From assembly GCA_936924235.1 (NCBI GenBank), contig CAKZHN010000256.1, forward strand, positions 1-10,059: a stretch of 10,059 nt of DNA, given 5' to 3'. Each line of letters opens with the position of its first letter. Position 1 is the stretch's first letter. This DNA is from an uncultured Rhodoplanes sp. (lineage in GTDB: Bacteria; Pseudomonadota; Alphaproteobacteria; Rhizobiales; Xanthobacteraceae). Below the pieces are notes generated by a model. It saw only the letters and a list, made by a program, of their open reading frames with translations. It ran no database searches and was not told the origin of the DNA. The position numbers were made by a program, and so were the translations under genes. Below, piece after piece: positions 1 through 6,563 of the stretch.

Positions 1-1076
1 GCGCCGCCACCGCGGCCTGCGACCGCAAAGCGCTCGATGCGCTCACCGTCGCCCGCGACCGCATCGAGGCCTATCACCAGCGCCAGAAGCCCAAGGACGA
101 CCGCTTCACCGATGCGCTCGGCGTCGAGCTCGGCCATCGCTGGAGCGCCATCGAGGCCGTCGGGCTCTATGTGCCGGGCGGCACCGCGGCCTATCCGTCG
201 TCGGTGCTGATGAACGCGGTGCCCGCGAAGGTCGCGGGCGTGCCGCGCATCGTAATGGTGGTGCCGTCGCCGGACGGCAAGCTCGCGCCGCTGGTGCTTG
301 CGGCCGCCAAGCTCGCCGGCATCGACGAGGTCTATCGCGTCGGCGGCGCGCAGGCCGTGGCGGCGCTGGCCTACGGCACCGCGACCATCAAGCCGGTGGC
401 GAAGATCGTCGGCCCCGGCAACGCCTACGTGGCGGCAGCCAAGCGCGTGGTGTTCGGGACCGTCGGCATCGACATGATCGCGGGGCCGTCCGAGGTGCTG
501 ATCATCGCCGATAAGCATGCCAATCCCGACTGGATCGCGGCCGATCTCCTGGCCCAGGCCGAGCACGACATCGCGGCGCAGTCGATCCTGGTCACTGACG
601 ACGCCTCACTCGCCGACGCGGTCGAGAAGGCAGTCGGGGCGCAGCTTACGACCTTGCCGCGCAGCAGCGTCGCCGGCGCGTCGTGGCGCGACTTCGGTGC
701 GGTGATGCTGGTCCGCGCGCTCGACGAGGCGGTTCCGCTGGTCGATGCGCTGGCGCCCGAGCATCTCGAGATCGAGACCGAGGACGCCGAGCGGCTCGCC
801 GGAAAGATCCGCAACGCGGGTGCCATCTTTTTGGGCTCGCACACCCCCGAAGCGATCGGCGATTATGTGGCCGGTTCCAACCACGTGCTGCCGACCGCGC
901 GCTCGGCGCGCTTTTCCTCAGGCCTCGGCGTGCTCGATTTCATGAAGCGCACCTCGATCCTCAAATGCGGCCCCGAGCAGCTCGCAGCGCTCGGCCCCGC
1001 GGCCATTGCCTTGGGCGAGGCCGAGGGCCTCGACGCCCACGCCCGCTCGGTCGCGATCCGCCTCAACAGAAGATGA
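1..1076 (+). CDS. hisD: Histidinol dehydrogenase, 5' end missing
   Basis: Histidinol dehydrogenase carries out the last two NAD-dependent oxidations of histidine biosynthesis, from L-histidinol to L-histidine, in the cytoplasm as a zinc enzyme. The reading frame is open from base 3 with no start, so about 357 codons are present and roughly 75 N-terminal residues lie outside the window (the family is about 430 residues). Landmarks are clear: VGLYVPGGTAAYPSS, the NAD-site stretch VGGAQAVAALAYGT, GPGNAYVAAAK, AQAEHDIAAQS with the zinc ligands Gln and His, LAPEHLEI with the Glu-His catalytic pair, GDYVAGSNHVLPT with the zinc Asp, and GLDAHARS with the last zinc His. All expected active-site residues in this part are intact. 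In relatives hisD is followed by a UPF0262 gene, as it is here, but the two are separated by a palindromic repeat. Identification is essentially certain. Confidence 0.97.
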   Translation, partial: AATAACDRKALDALTVARDRIEAYHQRQKPKDDRFTDALGVELGHRWSAIEAVGLYVPGGTAAYPSSVLMNAVPAKVAGVPRIVMVVPSPDGKLAPLVLAAAKLAGIDEVYRVGGAQAVAALAYGTATIKPVAKIVGPGNAYVAAAKRVVFGTVGIDMIAGPSEVLIIADKHANPDWIAADLLAQAEHDIAAQSILVTDDASLADAVEKAVGAQLTTLPRSSVAGASWRDFGAVMLVRALDEAVPLVDALAPEHLEIETEDAERLAGKIRNAGAIFLGSHTPEAIGDYVAGSNHVLPTARSARFSSGLGVLDFMKRTSILKCGPEQLAALGPAAIALGEAEGLDAHARSVAIRLNRR

Positions 1077-1092
1077 GCAGGCTGGTGCAACA

Positions 1093-1227
1093 CGTGTCCC
1101 GGACGCGGTGCAGCGTGAGCGCAAGCGAACGGTGCACCGCTGATCCGGGACCCCGGTTGCTATCGATAGAAACCGGGGTCCCGGGTCTGCAGCGCATCAT
1201 TTCATGCTGCGCTGCGCCCGGGACACG
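1093..1227. repeat. Three-hairpin palindromic intergenic repeat, about 135 bp
   Basis: This element fills most of the gap between hisD and the UPF0262 gene. Its ends are perfect inverted repeats of 10 bases (CGTGTCCCGG at 1093-1102 and its complement at 1218-1227), and the pairing continues inward with mismatches. Inside are three smaller stems: GCGGTGCA (1105-1112) with 1133-1140; a 14-bp stem, 1145-1158 with 1171-1184, whose loop contains the palindrome CTATCGATAG; and GCAGCGCA (1189-1196) with 1208-1215. The whole can fold as a cloverleaf. Similar GTCCCGGACGCGGTGCAGCG elements are, from memory, frequent between genes in Bradyrhizobium and Rhodopseudomonas. It ends 12 bases before the next start codon. 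Confidence 0.85.
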
Positions 1228-1239
1228 CGAGAGCTTGCC

Positions 1240-1728
1240 ATGACGCGAGCAAAAGAAACGAACAAGGATCGCCTCATCGCCGTGACACTCGACGAGGCGT
1301 CGATCGGCCGCTCCAGCCCCGACATCGATCACGAGCGTTCGGTCGCGATCTACGATCTGATCGAGGAGAACTCGTTCGCGCCGGTCGGCCACAAGAGCGG
1401 GCCCTACACGCTGGCGCTCAGCCTGAAGGACAACCGCCTCGTCTTCGACATCCGCCGCGAGGACGGCAAGCCCGTGATCGCGCATCTCCTCTCGCTCACG
1501 CCGTTCAAGCGCATCGTCAAGGACTACTTCCTGATCTGCGACAGCTACTACTCGGCGATCCGCACCGCGACGCCGGACCGCATCGAGGCGATCGACATGG
1601 GCCGCCGCGGGTTGCACGACGAAGGCTCGCGCATCCTGCAGGACGCGTTGAAGAGCAAGGTCGCGGTGGACTTCGATACCGCGCGCCGCCTGTTCACGCT
1701 CCTCTGCGTGCTGCACTGGAAGGGCTAG
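1240..1728 (+). CDS. UPF0262 family protein
   Basis: This is a 162-residue soluble protein of the UPF0262 family, which is conserved in alphaproteobacteria and has no established function. Recognisable stretches are RLIAVTLDEASIGR, ERSVAIYDLIEENSF, GPYTLALSLKDNRLVFDIR, LTPFKRIVKDYFLICDSYY and the C-terminal FTLLCVLHWKG. There is no signal peptide or membrane segment. The ATG at 1240 is preferred because a GAGAG ribosome-binding site lies at 1229-1233 with six bases of spacing. An in-frame TTG at 1204 would add 12 residues encoded by the palindromic repeat and is unlikely. The stop is three bases before the phosphatase start, so the two are probably cotranslated. The family assignment is secure; the function is unknown. 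Confidence 0.93.
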   Translation: MTRAKETNKDRLIAVTLDEASIGRSSPDIDHERSVAIYDLIEENSFAPVGHKSGPYTLALSLKDNRLVFDIRREDGKPVIAHLLSLTPFKRIVKDYFLICDSYYSAIRTATPDRIEAIDMGRRGLHDEGSRILQDALKSKVAVDFDTARRLFTLLCVLHWKG

Positions 1729-1731
1729 GCC

Positions 1732-2199
1732 GTGGACCAGCCGCCGCGACGCGCGATGCCGCAGGCGGTGTTGTTCGCCTGCGGCCTCAACTCGGTGCGC
1801 TCGCCGATGGCCGAGGGGCTGTTCAAGCGGATGCTCGGCCGAACGATCTATGCGGCCTCGGCCGGCGTGCGGAAAGACGAGCTCGATCCGTTCGCGGTGG
1901 CCGCATTGGACGAGGTCGGCGTCGACATCGCCAAGCACCGGCCGATCACCTTCGAGGAGCTGGAGGACTGGGAGGGGCTGAACTTCGACCTGATCGTCAC
2001 GCTGTCGCCCGAGGCCCATCACAAGGCGCTGGAGCTGACCCGCAAGATCGCAGCCGACGTCGAATACTGGCCGACCCCCGACCCGACCCTGACCGATGGT
2101 TCCCGCGAGCAGCGGCTCGACGCCTACCGCGCGGTGCGCGACCAGTTGACCGAGAACATCAACGCCCGGTTCGGCGGGCGTTCTCAAGGCAATGAATAA
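1732..2199 (+). CDS. Low-molecular-weight protein-tyrosine phosphatase family protein
   Basis: This 155-residue cytoplasmic protein belongs to the low-molecular-weight phosphatase / arsenate reductase-like fold. The phosphate-binding loop CGLNSVRS (Cys17 to Arg23, the CX5R signature) is intact, as is the DP pair of the general acid (Asp117-Pro118 in WPTPDPTL). The natural substrate is unknown; tyrosine phosphate or arsenate are family possibilities, and the cluster gives no arsenic context. A GTG start at 1732 is chosen because GGAAGGG at 1718-1724 gives a seven-base spacing, while the ATG at 1756 has no comparable site. The gene follows UPF0262 with a three-base gap, the order seen in many Hyphomicrobiales. 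Family certain, substrate open. Confidence 0.93.
   Translation: MDQPPRRAMPQAVLFACGLNSVRSPMAEGLFKRMLGRTIYAASAGVRKDELDPFAVAALDEVGVDIAKHRPITFEELEDWEGLNFDLIVTLSPEAHHKALELTRKIAADVEYWPTPDPTLTDGSREQRLDAYRAVRDQLTENINARFGGRSQGNE
2161..2182 (+). terminator. Hairpin in the 3' end of the phosphatase gene, possible terminator
   Basis: AACGCCCG (2161-2168) pairs perfectly with CGGGCGTT (2175-2182) around the six-base loop GTTCGG. The stem sits inside the last codons of the phosphatase gene and is followed only by TTCTC, so there is no real T-tract. It could attenuate or end the hisD transcript just before the promoter-like sequence ahead of maf, but a chance coding palindrome is also possible. Confidence 0.3.
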
Positions 2200-2239
2200 G
2201 GCCCCATAAGCAGGACGGTGGGTTGTTGCGGCCGTCTTG

Positions 2240-2268
2240 TTGTCCAAATCAGCCGTTTCCGTTAGGTT
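2240..2268 (+). promoter_or_regulatory. Possible sigma70-type promoter ahead of maf
   Basis: TTGTCC (2240-2245) and TAGGTT (2263-2268) are 17 bases apart in the 100-base gap between the phosphatase gene and maf. The -10 match is weak (three of six to TATAAT). The gap is noticeably less GC-rich than the flanking genes, which supports a regulatory role. The distance to the maf start at 2300 is suitable. Confidence 0.3.
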
Positions 2269-2299
2269 CCGCGCCAATTCGCAAGGTCATATTCCTGCA

Positions 2300-2926
2300 A
2301 TGATCATCGGACGTCCGAAATTCGTGCTCGCCTCCGGATCGCCACGGCGGCTCACGCTCATCAACCAGATCGGCATCGAGCCGGACGCTTTGCGCCCGGC
2401 CGATCTCGACGAGACGCCCAAGCGGGGCGAGCTGCCGCGCGCTTGCGCCAACCGGCTCGCTCGGGGCAAGGCGGAGGCGGCGCTCGCCGCCGTCAAGCTC
2501 GATGACGAGCTGACCGGCTCCTACATCCTCGCTGCCGACACCGTGGTGGCGGTCGGCCGCCGCATCCTGCCGAAGGCCGACCTGCTCGACGAGGCGGCGC
2601 AGTGCCTGCGGCTCCTGTCGGGCCGCAGCCACCGGGTCTACACCGGCGTGTGCCTGGTGACACCAAAGGAAGGCTTCCGCCAGCGGCTGATCGAGACCCG
2701 GGTGCGCTTCAAGCGGCTGACCGACAACGACATCGAGGCCTATCTGGCTTCGGGCGAGTGGCGCGGCAAGGCCGGCGGCTACGCGGCGCAGGGGCTCGCG
2801 GGCAGCTTCATCGTCAAGATCGTGGGTTCGTATACGAACATCGTCGGCCTGCCGCTCTACGAGACCGCGTCGTTGCTCTCGGGCGAGGGCTTCCCGATCC
2901 ACTTCGGCTGGCTCAACGCGGCTTAG
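2300..2926 (+). CDS. maf: Maf family nucleotide pyrophosphatase
   Basis: Maf proteins hydrolyse nucleoside triphosphates (dTTP/UTP or m7GTP, depending on subgroup) to monophosphate and pyrophosphate. They are proposed to clean the nucleotide pool and are linked to septum formation. This 208-residue protein has the N-terminal LASGSPRR (residues 10-17), AADTVV with Asp80 as the likely catalytic acid, LSGRSHRVYTGV, KAGGYAAQG (157-165) and the C-terminal GSYTNIVGLPLYE. The ATG at 2300 starts directly at the conserved N-terminus. An in-frame TTG at 2237 would add 21 residues that look non-coding and overlap the promoter candidate. The ribosome-binding site is weak (AAGG at 2283-2286, rather far). 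In relatives maf usually leads into yacG; here a repeat and a ligase gene intervene. The dTTP/UTP-type subgroup is my inference. Confidence 0.95.
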   Translation: MIIGRPKFVLASGSPRRLTLINQIGIEPDALRPADLDETPKRGELPRACANRLARGKAEAALAAVKLDDELTGSYILAADTVVAVGRRILPKADLLDEAAQCLRLLSGRSHRVYTGVCLVTPKEGFRQRLIETRVRFKRLTDNDIEAYLASGEWRGKAGGYAAQGLAGSFIVKIVGSYTNIVGLPLYETASLLSGEGFPIHFGWLNAA

Positions 2927-2971
2927 AATAGCGCTGCTGGAAATTTGGGGCGGCAGTGCAACAGCCGCTGT

Positions 2972-3105
2972 CACCCTCCCCTGGAGGGGGAGGGTCGCTT
3001 GCCAGCGCGAAGCGATGGCAAGCGGGGTGGGGTGAACTTCTTTGCGCGAAGAGTCACCCCACCCCGCTCGCTTCGCTCGCGACCCTCCCCCTCCAGGGGA
3101 GGGTG
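2972..3105. repeat. 134-bp palindromic repeat with 27-bp perfect inverted ends
   Basis: Bases 2972-2998 and 3079-3105 are exact reverse complements over 27 bases, beginning CACCCTCCCCTGGAGGGGG. A second perfect inverted repeat of 15 bases (AGCGGGGTGGGGTGA, 3021-3035, with 3054-3068) lies inside, around a loop that can pair further (CTTC 3037-3040 with GAAG 3048-3051). The element has no stop codon in the frame of the downstream ligase, so that frame runs through it and could mislead start prediction. Pyrimidine-rich CCCTCCCC-type palindromes are common intergenic repeats in Hyphomicrobiales. No transposase is encoded. Confidence 0.88.
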
Positions 3106-3153
3106 GGCACCGCCGATGTTGCAGCGAGCGAGGCGTTGCTGCAGCCTCCCGCG

Positions 3154-4677
3154 ATGACAAATTTGGCGCTCTGGCTCGAGAACGCAGGCCGGGACGAACC
3201 ATCGCGTCCCGCGCTGGGCTGCGGTTTGCGCATGCTGCGAACCTATGCCGACGTCGCCACGCGCGTCGCGCGGCTTGCGGGCGCGCTGCAAGCCATGGGG
3301 CTCAAGCCTGGTGAACGCGTTGCGATCGCTTCGAAGAACAGCCCCGACTATCTCGAAGCGCTCTATGCGATCTGGCATGCGGGCCTTGCAGCAGTCCCGG
3401 CCAACGCCAAGCTCCACGGAGCCGAGCTCGGCTACATCCTCGAGCAGTCCGGCGCGCGCGTGTGCCTCGCCTCCGATGGCCTCGACACCGAGGTCGCGGC
3501 GCATGCGCCGCCGTCGCTCGAACGGCTGATCGTCATCGGCGGTGAAGAATACCAGAAGCTGTTCGCGGCCGACGCCGCGCTGCTCGTGCCGCGCGACGGC
3601 AACGATCTCGCCTGGCTCTTCTACACCTCCGGCACCACCGGCCGGCCGAAGGGCGCGATGCTGACCCACAAGGCGCTCGCCGCCGCGAGCCACGCCTACC
3701 TCGCCGAGGTCGAAACACCGTCAGCCGGCGATCCGCTTGTTCACGCAGCTCCGATGAGCCACGGCTCCGGCCTCTACATCATGGCGCGCGTCATGCGCCG
3801 CGGCGTCAATGTGGTGCCGGAGTCGGCGGGCTTCGAGGCCGACGAGATCTTCGAGCTGTTCCGCGCCTGGCCGGGAAGCTCGATGTTCGCGGCCCCCACC
3901 ATGGTCAAGCGCCTGGTCGAGTGCGGCGCCGATTGTCCAAGCGACAACATCGGCACCATCGTCTATGGCGGAGCGCCGATGTATGTCGCGGATGCGCTGA
4001 AGGCGCTCGACCGTTTCGGCCCGCGCCTTGCGCAGATCTACGGCCAGGGCGAAAGCCCGATGACCATCACGGTGCTGTCCAAGCACGACATCGCCGATCG
4101 CGAGCATCCGCGCTGGCGCGAGCGGCTCGCCTCGGTCGGCCGGCCGTTCGGCTGCGTCGACGTCAAAGTGACAGGCGAGGGCGACCGGCCGCTGCCCGCC
4201 GGCGAGACCGGCGAGATTCTCTGCCGCGGCGACACCGTGATGGCCGGCTACTGGAACAACGCCGAGGCGAGCCGCGCGACCTTGCGCGGCGGCTATCTCC
4301 ACACCGGCGACGTCGGCGCCTTCGACACCCACGGCTATCTGACGCTGAAGGACCGCTCCAAGGACCTGATCATCTCCGGTGGCTCCAACATCTATCCGCG
4401 CGAGGTCGAGGAGGTGCTGCTGCGCCACACGGGCGTCCGCGAGGTGTCGGTGATCGGGCGGCCGGACCGCGAATGGGGGGAGGTGGTGGTAGCCTATGTG
4501 GTCGGCGAGGTGCCGGCCGCCGAGCTCGACGCGCTGTGCCTCTCGGCCATCGCGCGCTTCAAGCGGCCAAAGGACTACGTGTTCGTCGAGGCGCTGCCGA
4601 AAAACAACTACGGCAAGGTGTTGAAGACCGAGCTGCGCACGCTCGACACCCGCCGCGCCCCTCGCGCCGCCGGCTGA
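3154..4677 (+). CDS. AMP-dependent acyl-CoA synthetase / ligase
   Basis: This is a member of the ANL superfamily, which activates a carboxylic acid with ATP to an acyl-adenylate and then transfers it to coenzyme A. The 507-residue protein has the core motifs in order: YTSGTTGRPKG (157-167, phosphate loop), YGQGE (296-300), YLHTGD (381-386, with the ribose-binding Asp386), DRSKDLIISGGSNIYPREVE starting at 400 (hinge) and NNYGKVLK with the catalytic Lys488. All key residues are present, so it should be active; fatty or aromatic acids are likely substrates, but the specificity cannot be read. The ATG at 3154 is chosen because MTNLALWLENAG is a typical start for this group. A TTG at 3136 with GAGG at 3129-3132 is an alternative. 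It is separated from maf by a large repeat and lies 19 bases before yacG, so it may drive yacG transcription. Confidence 0.92.
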   Translation: MTNLALWLENAGRDEPSRPALGCGLRMLRTYADVATRVARLAGALQAMGLKPGERVAIASKNSPDYLEALYAIWHAGLAAVPANAKLHGAELGYILEQSGARVCLASDGLDTEVAAHAPPSLERLIVIGGEEYQKLFAADAALLVPRDGNDLAWLFYTSGTTGRPKGAMLTHKALAAASHAYLAEVETPSAGDPLVHAAPMSHGSGLYIMARVMRRGVNVVPESAGFEADEIFELFRAWPGSSMFAAPTMVKRLVECGADCPSDNIGTIVYGGAPMYVADALKALDRFGPRLAQIYGQGESPMTITVLSKHDIADREHPRWRERLASVGRPFGCVDVKVTGEGDRPLPAGETGEILCRGDTVMAGYWNNAEASRATLRGGYLHTGDVGAFDTHGYLTLKDRSKDLIISGGSNIYPREVEEVLLRHTGVREVSVIGRPDREWGEVVVAYVVGEVPAAELDALCLSAIARFKRPKDYVFVEALPKNNYGKVLKTELRTLDTRRAPRAAG

Positions 4678-4696
4678 TCCCCCTTAGATAGAGCGT

Positions 4697-4909
4697 ATGG
4701 CTGATCCGACACCCAACGCCACACCCCGCCTCGCGCCGTGCCCGATTTGCGGCAAGCTGCCGGCGCCGCAGTTCAAGCCGTTCTGCTCGAAGCGTTGCGC
4801 CGATGTCGATCTCAACCGCTGGCTCTCCGGCATCTATGCGGTGCCGGTGACCGAGAACGACGACGAGGACGGCGACAAGATTCAGGACGAGCCCGGCGAG
4901 CGGTCTTAG
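4697..4909 (+). CDS. yacG: DNA gyrase inhibitor YacG, zinc-binding
   Basis: YacG is a small zinc protein that in Escherichia coli binds GyrB and inhibits DNA gyrase. The 70-residue protein has the four zinc-binding cysteines Cys15, Cys18, Cys30 and Cys34 in APCPICGK and PFCSKRCADVDLNRW, followed by the conserved W-x-x-x-x-Y segment (WLSGIYAVP) and an acidic, disordered tail. The length is typical. It follows the ligase stop by 19 bases with no obvious strong ribosome-binding site (AGAGCG just upstream). In relatives it follows maf and precedes tRNA-Phe; here the ligase and a Bug gene have been placed on either side. Confidence 0.95.
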   Translation: MADPTPNATPRLAPCPICGKLPAPQFKPFCSKRCADVDLNRWLSGIYAVPVTENDDEDGDKIQDEPGERS

Positions 4910-4941
4910 GAGTCGCATCTGCCGCCATCCGGGTGGTGCCA

Positions 4942-4963
4942 TCCCTCCCCGCCAGGGGAGGGA
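4942..4963. repeat. Short CCCTCCCC hairpin
   Basis: TCCCTCCCC (4942-4950) pairs perfectly with GGGGAGGGA (4955-4963) around GCCA. It resembles the end of the 134-bp repeat at 2972-3105 and may be a solo or eroded copy. It lies 33 bases after the yacG stop and could act as a transcript end, though no T-tract follows. Confidence 0.6.
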
Positions 4964-5062
4964 CGATGCCGCAGCAGGCGTGACACAGCTTCAGCTTGAA
5001 CCGGCCGTGCTCTAATCTCCCCCCATACGGCGCCGTCAGAGCGCCCGCCTCGGGAGGATCGC

Positions 5063-6049
5063 ATGCTCGACCGCCGGCGCTTCGCCGCGTTGTCGTCCGC
5101 GTCGGCGCTTGCCGCCGTGCTCGGCCCCATCACGGCCCGTGCGCAGACCCCGCCGTTCCCCACCCGCTTCGTCCGCCTGGTCGTGCCGTTCCCGCCAGGC
5201 GGCGGCACCGACGCCATCGCCCGCGTGTTCGCGGCAAGGATTTCCGTCGTCTGGGGCCAGCAGATGGTGATCGAGAACAAGGGCGGCGGCGCCACCTCCA
5301 TCGGCACCGAGGCGGTCGCGAAGTCCGACCCCGACGGCTACAACGTGTTGCTGCAGTCCGTGCCGCTTGCGGTCAACAAGTTCCTGTTCAAGACGCTGCC
5401 CTACGATCCGGTGGCTGACTTGGCGCCGGTCAGCCTCGTCTGCGACTATCCGAACATCATGGCGGTGCCGGCCAATTCGCCGGCGCACACCGTGCAGGAG
5501 TTCATCGACTACGCGCGCGCCAATCCCGGCAAGGTGACCTACGCGTCGTCGGGCCATGGCACCTCGGTGCATCTGAGCGGCGCGCTGTTCAACAAGATGA
5601 CCGGGCTCAAGCTCCTGCACGTGCCCTATCGCGGCGCGGGCCCCGCGCTCAATGACCTGATTCCCGGCCGCGTCGACGTGATGTTCAACAACACCGGCGC
5701 GGTGCTGCCGCTGATTGCCGGCGGCAAGCTCCGTGCGCTCGGCGTCACCTCGCAGAAACGCCTCGCCGAGCTGCCCGACGTGCCGCCCATCTCCGAGGCG
5801 GGCGTGCCGGGCTTCGACGTCACCGGCTGGTACGCGCTGTTCGTGCCGGCCAGGACCCCGGAGCCGGTGATCCGCAAGATGCACGCCGATACGGTCAAGG
5901 CGGTCACCGACCCCGACACCAAAGCGAAGCTCGAGCAGCTCGGCGTCGGCGTGGTCGGCTCCTCGCCGGAGGAACTTCGGGCGTTTCTCGCGGCCGAAAT
6001 GGCGAAGTGGGGCACGATCATCGCCGAGGCCGGGATCAAGGTGGAGTAG
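5063..6049 (+). CDS. TctC/Bug-type tripartite tricarboxylate periplasmic binding protein
   Basis: Bug proteins are periplasmic receptors that capture carboxylates and similar solutes, in some cases for a TctAB membrane permease. The 328-residue protein starts with MLDRRRFAALSSASALAAVL, a twin-arginine-like signal (RRxF at residues 4-7), with a likely cleavage after ARA near residue 27. Family landmarks follow: VPFPPGGGTDAIAR, VIENKGGGATSIGTEAVAKS, PDGYNVLLQS, HVPYRGAGPALNDLIPGRVD and PPISEAGVPGFDVTGWYALF. A strong ribosome-binding site, GGGAGGA (5052-5058), supports the ATG at 5063. No tctA or tctB gene is nearby, so this is an orphan receptor of the sort found in large numbers in Bradyrhizobium- and Bordetella-like bacteria. 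The ligand is unknown. Confidence 0.95.
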   Translation: MLDRRRFAALSSASALAAVLGPITARAQTPPFPTRFVRLVVPFPPGGGTDAIARVFAARISVVWGQQMVIENKGGGATSIGTEAVAKSDPDGYNVLLQSVPLAVNKFLFKTLPYDPVADLAPVSLVCDYPNIMAVPANSPAHTVQEFIDYARANPGKVTYASSGHGTSVHLSGALFNKMTGLKLLHVPYRGAGPALNDLIPGRVDVMFNNTGAVLPLIAGGKLRALGVTSQKRLAELPDVPPISEAGVPGFDVTGWYALFVPARTPEPVIRKMHADTVKAVTDPDTKAKLEQLGVGVVGSSPEELRAFLAAEMAKWGTIIAEAGIKVE

Positions 6050-6119
6050 GGCGGGTGGGGGACTTTTCACCCGGCCAAAACCCGCCAAGCCCCTGCCGGA
6101 ACTTGCTGATCCGTTGTCC

Positions 6120-6148
6120 TGGACAGGCGGAAACCGACCCCCTATAAA
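6120..6148 (+). promoter_or_regulatory. Promoter of tRNA-Phe
   Basis: TGGACA (6120-6125) and TATAAA (6143-6148) are separated by 17 bases, a near-consensus sigma70 promoter in an otherwise very GC-rich stretch. The expected transcript start is about 14 bases before the tRNA, as is usual for a stable RNA gene. Confidence 0.75.
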
Positions 6149-6168
6149 CCCCCGCCAACTCCCAAGAT

Positions 6169-6244
6169 GCCCAGGTAGCTCAGTTGGTAGAGCATGCGAC
6201 TGAAAATCGCAGTGTCGGTGGTTCGATTCCGCCCCTGGGCACCA
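6169..6244 (+). tRNA. tRNA-Phe (anticodon GAA)
   Basis: The acceptor stem GCCCAGG (6169-6175) pairs with CCTGGGC (6234-6240), followed by A and an encoded CCA (6242-6244). The D-arm contains AGTTGGTAGA. The anticodon stem TGCGA/TCGCA holds the loop CTGAAAA with anticodon GAA at 6202-6204, and the T-arm contains GGTTCGATTCC. The total of 76 bases is normal. It reads phenylalanine codons TTC and TTT. In related genomes tRNA-Phe follows yacG, and a Bug gene now lies between them. Confidence 0.98.
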
Positions 6245-6563
6245 TCTCCTCAATCCCCGCCATAGCCATCGCCGGCCTGCGCTGAAGACGCCGGCAGGGC
6301 GCGTTACGCGCGGCGATTTGCCACCGGTGCTTGCGCCCTCCGAGCCTCTTCCACTGTGACTGGCCTCACAGTCGCCGCGGCCGGGCCTCGCATAAGGTTG
6401 CGGCCGCCGGCAATCGCGGGGGGCGCCGATCGCACTCCCGAGCCTCGCCGGCACCACCGGCCTCGGCGCCTTTTCGGAACGCAAGGCGCCGCGGCAGGGG
6501 CGCGACGCTCGCATTTCCACGGAGTGACCATCGATCGTCTTCAACATTGCAAGGAGCATTGCC
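6245..6563. other. Gene-free stretch after tRNA-Phe, with hairpins
   Basis: No convincing gene is seen in these 319 bases. Possible structures are GCGCG/CGCGC around TTA (6299-6311), the perfect ACTGTGA/TCACAGT pair (6353-6359 with 6366-6372), and a 9-bp stem 6464-6472 with 6483-6491 (CGGCGCCTT and complement). None is followed by a T-tract. The stretch probably holds the end of the tRNA transcript and the leader of the DUF2272 gene. Reading frames across it have no homology I recognise. Confidence 0.5.

Noticed and set aside
1063..2277. Minus-strand reading frame of 404 codons opposite UPF0262 and the phosphatase
   Set aside because: Both sense genes have clear family motifs and ribosome-binding sites; the antisense frame also crosses a non-coding repeat.
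4981..5016. Promoter for the Bug gene using TTGAAC (4996) and TCTAAT (5011)
   Set aside because: The -10 match is good but the spacing is only 9 bases, and no suitable -35 lies at the normal distance.
6169..6563. tRNA-Phe as an integration site for a genomic island
   Set aside because: I found no second copy of the tRNA 3' end in the window and no integrase gene next to it.
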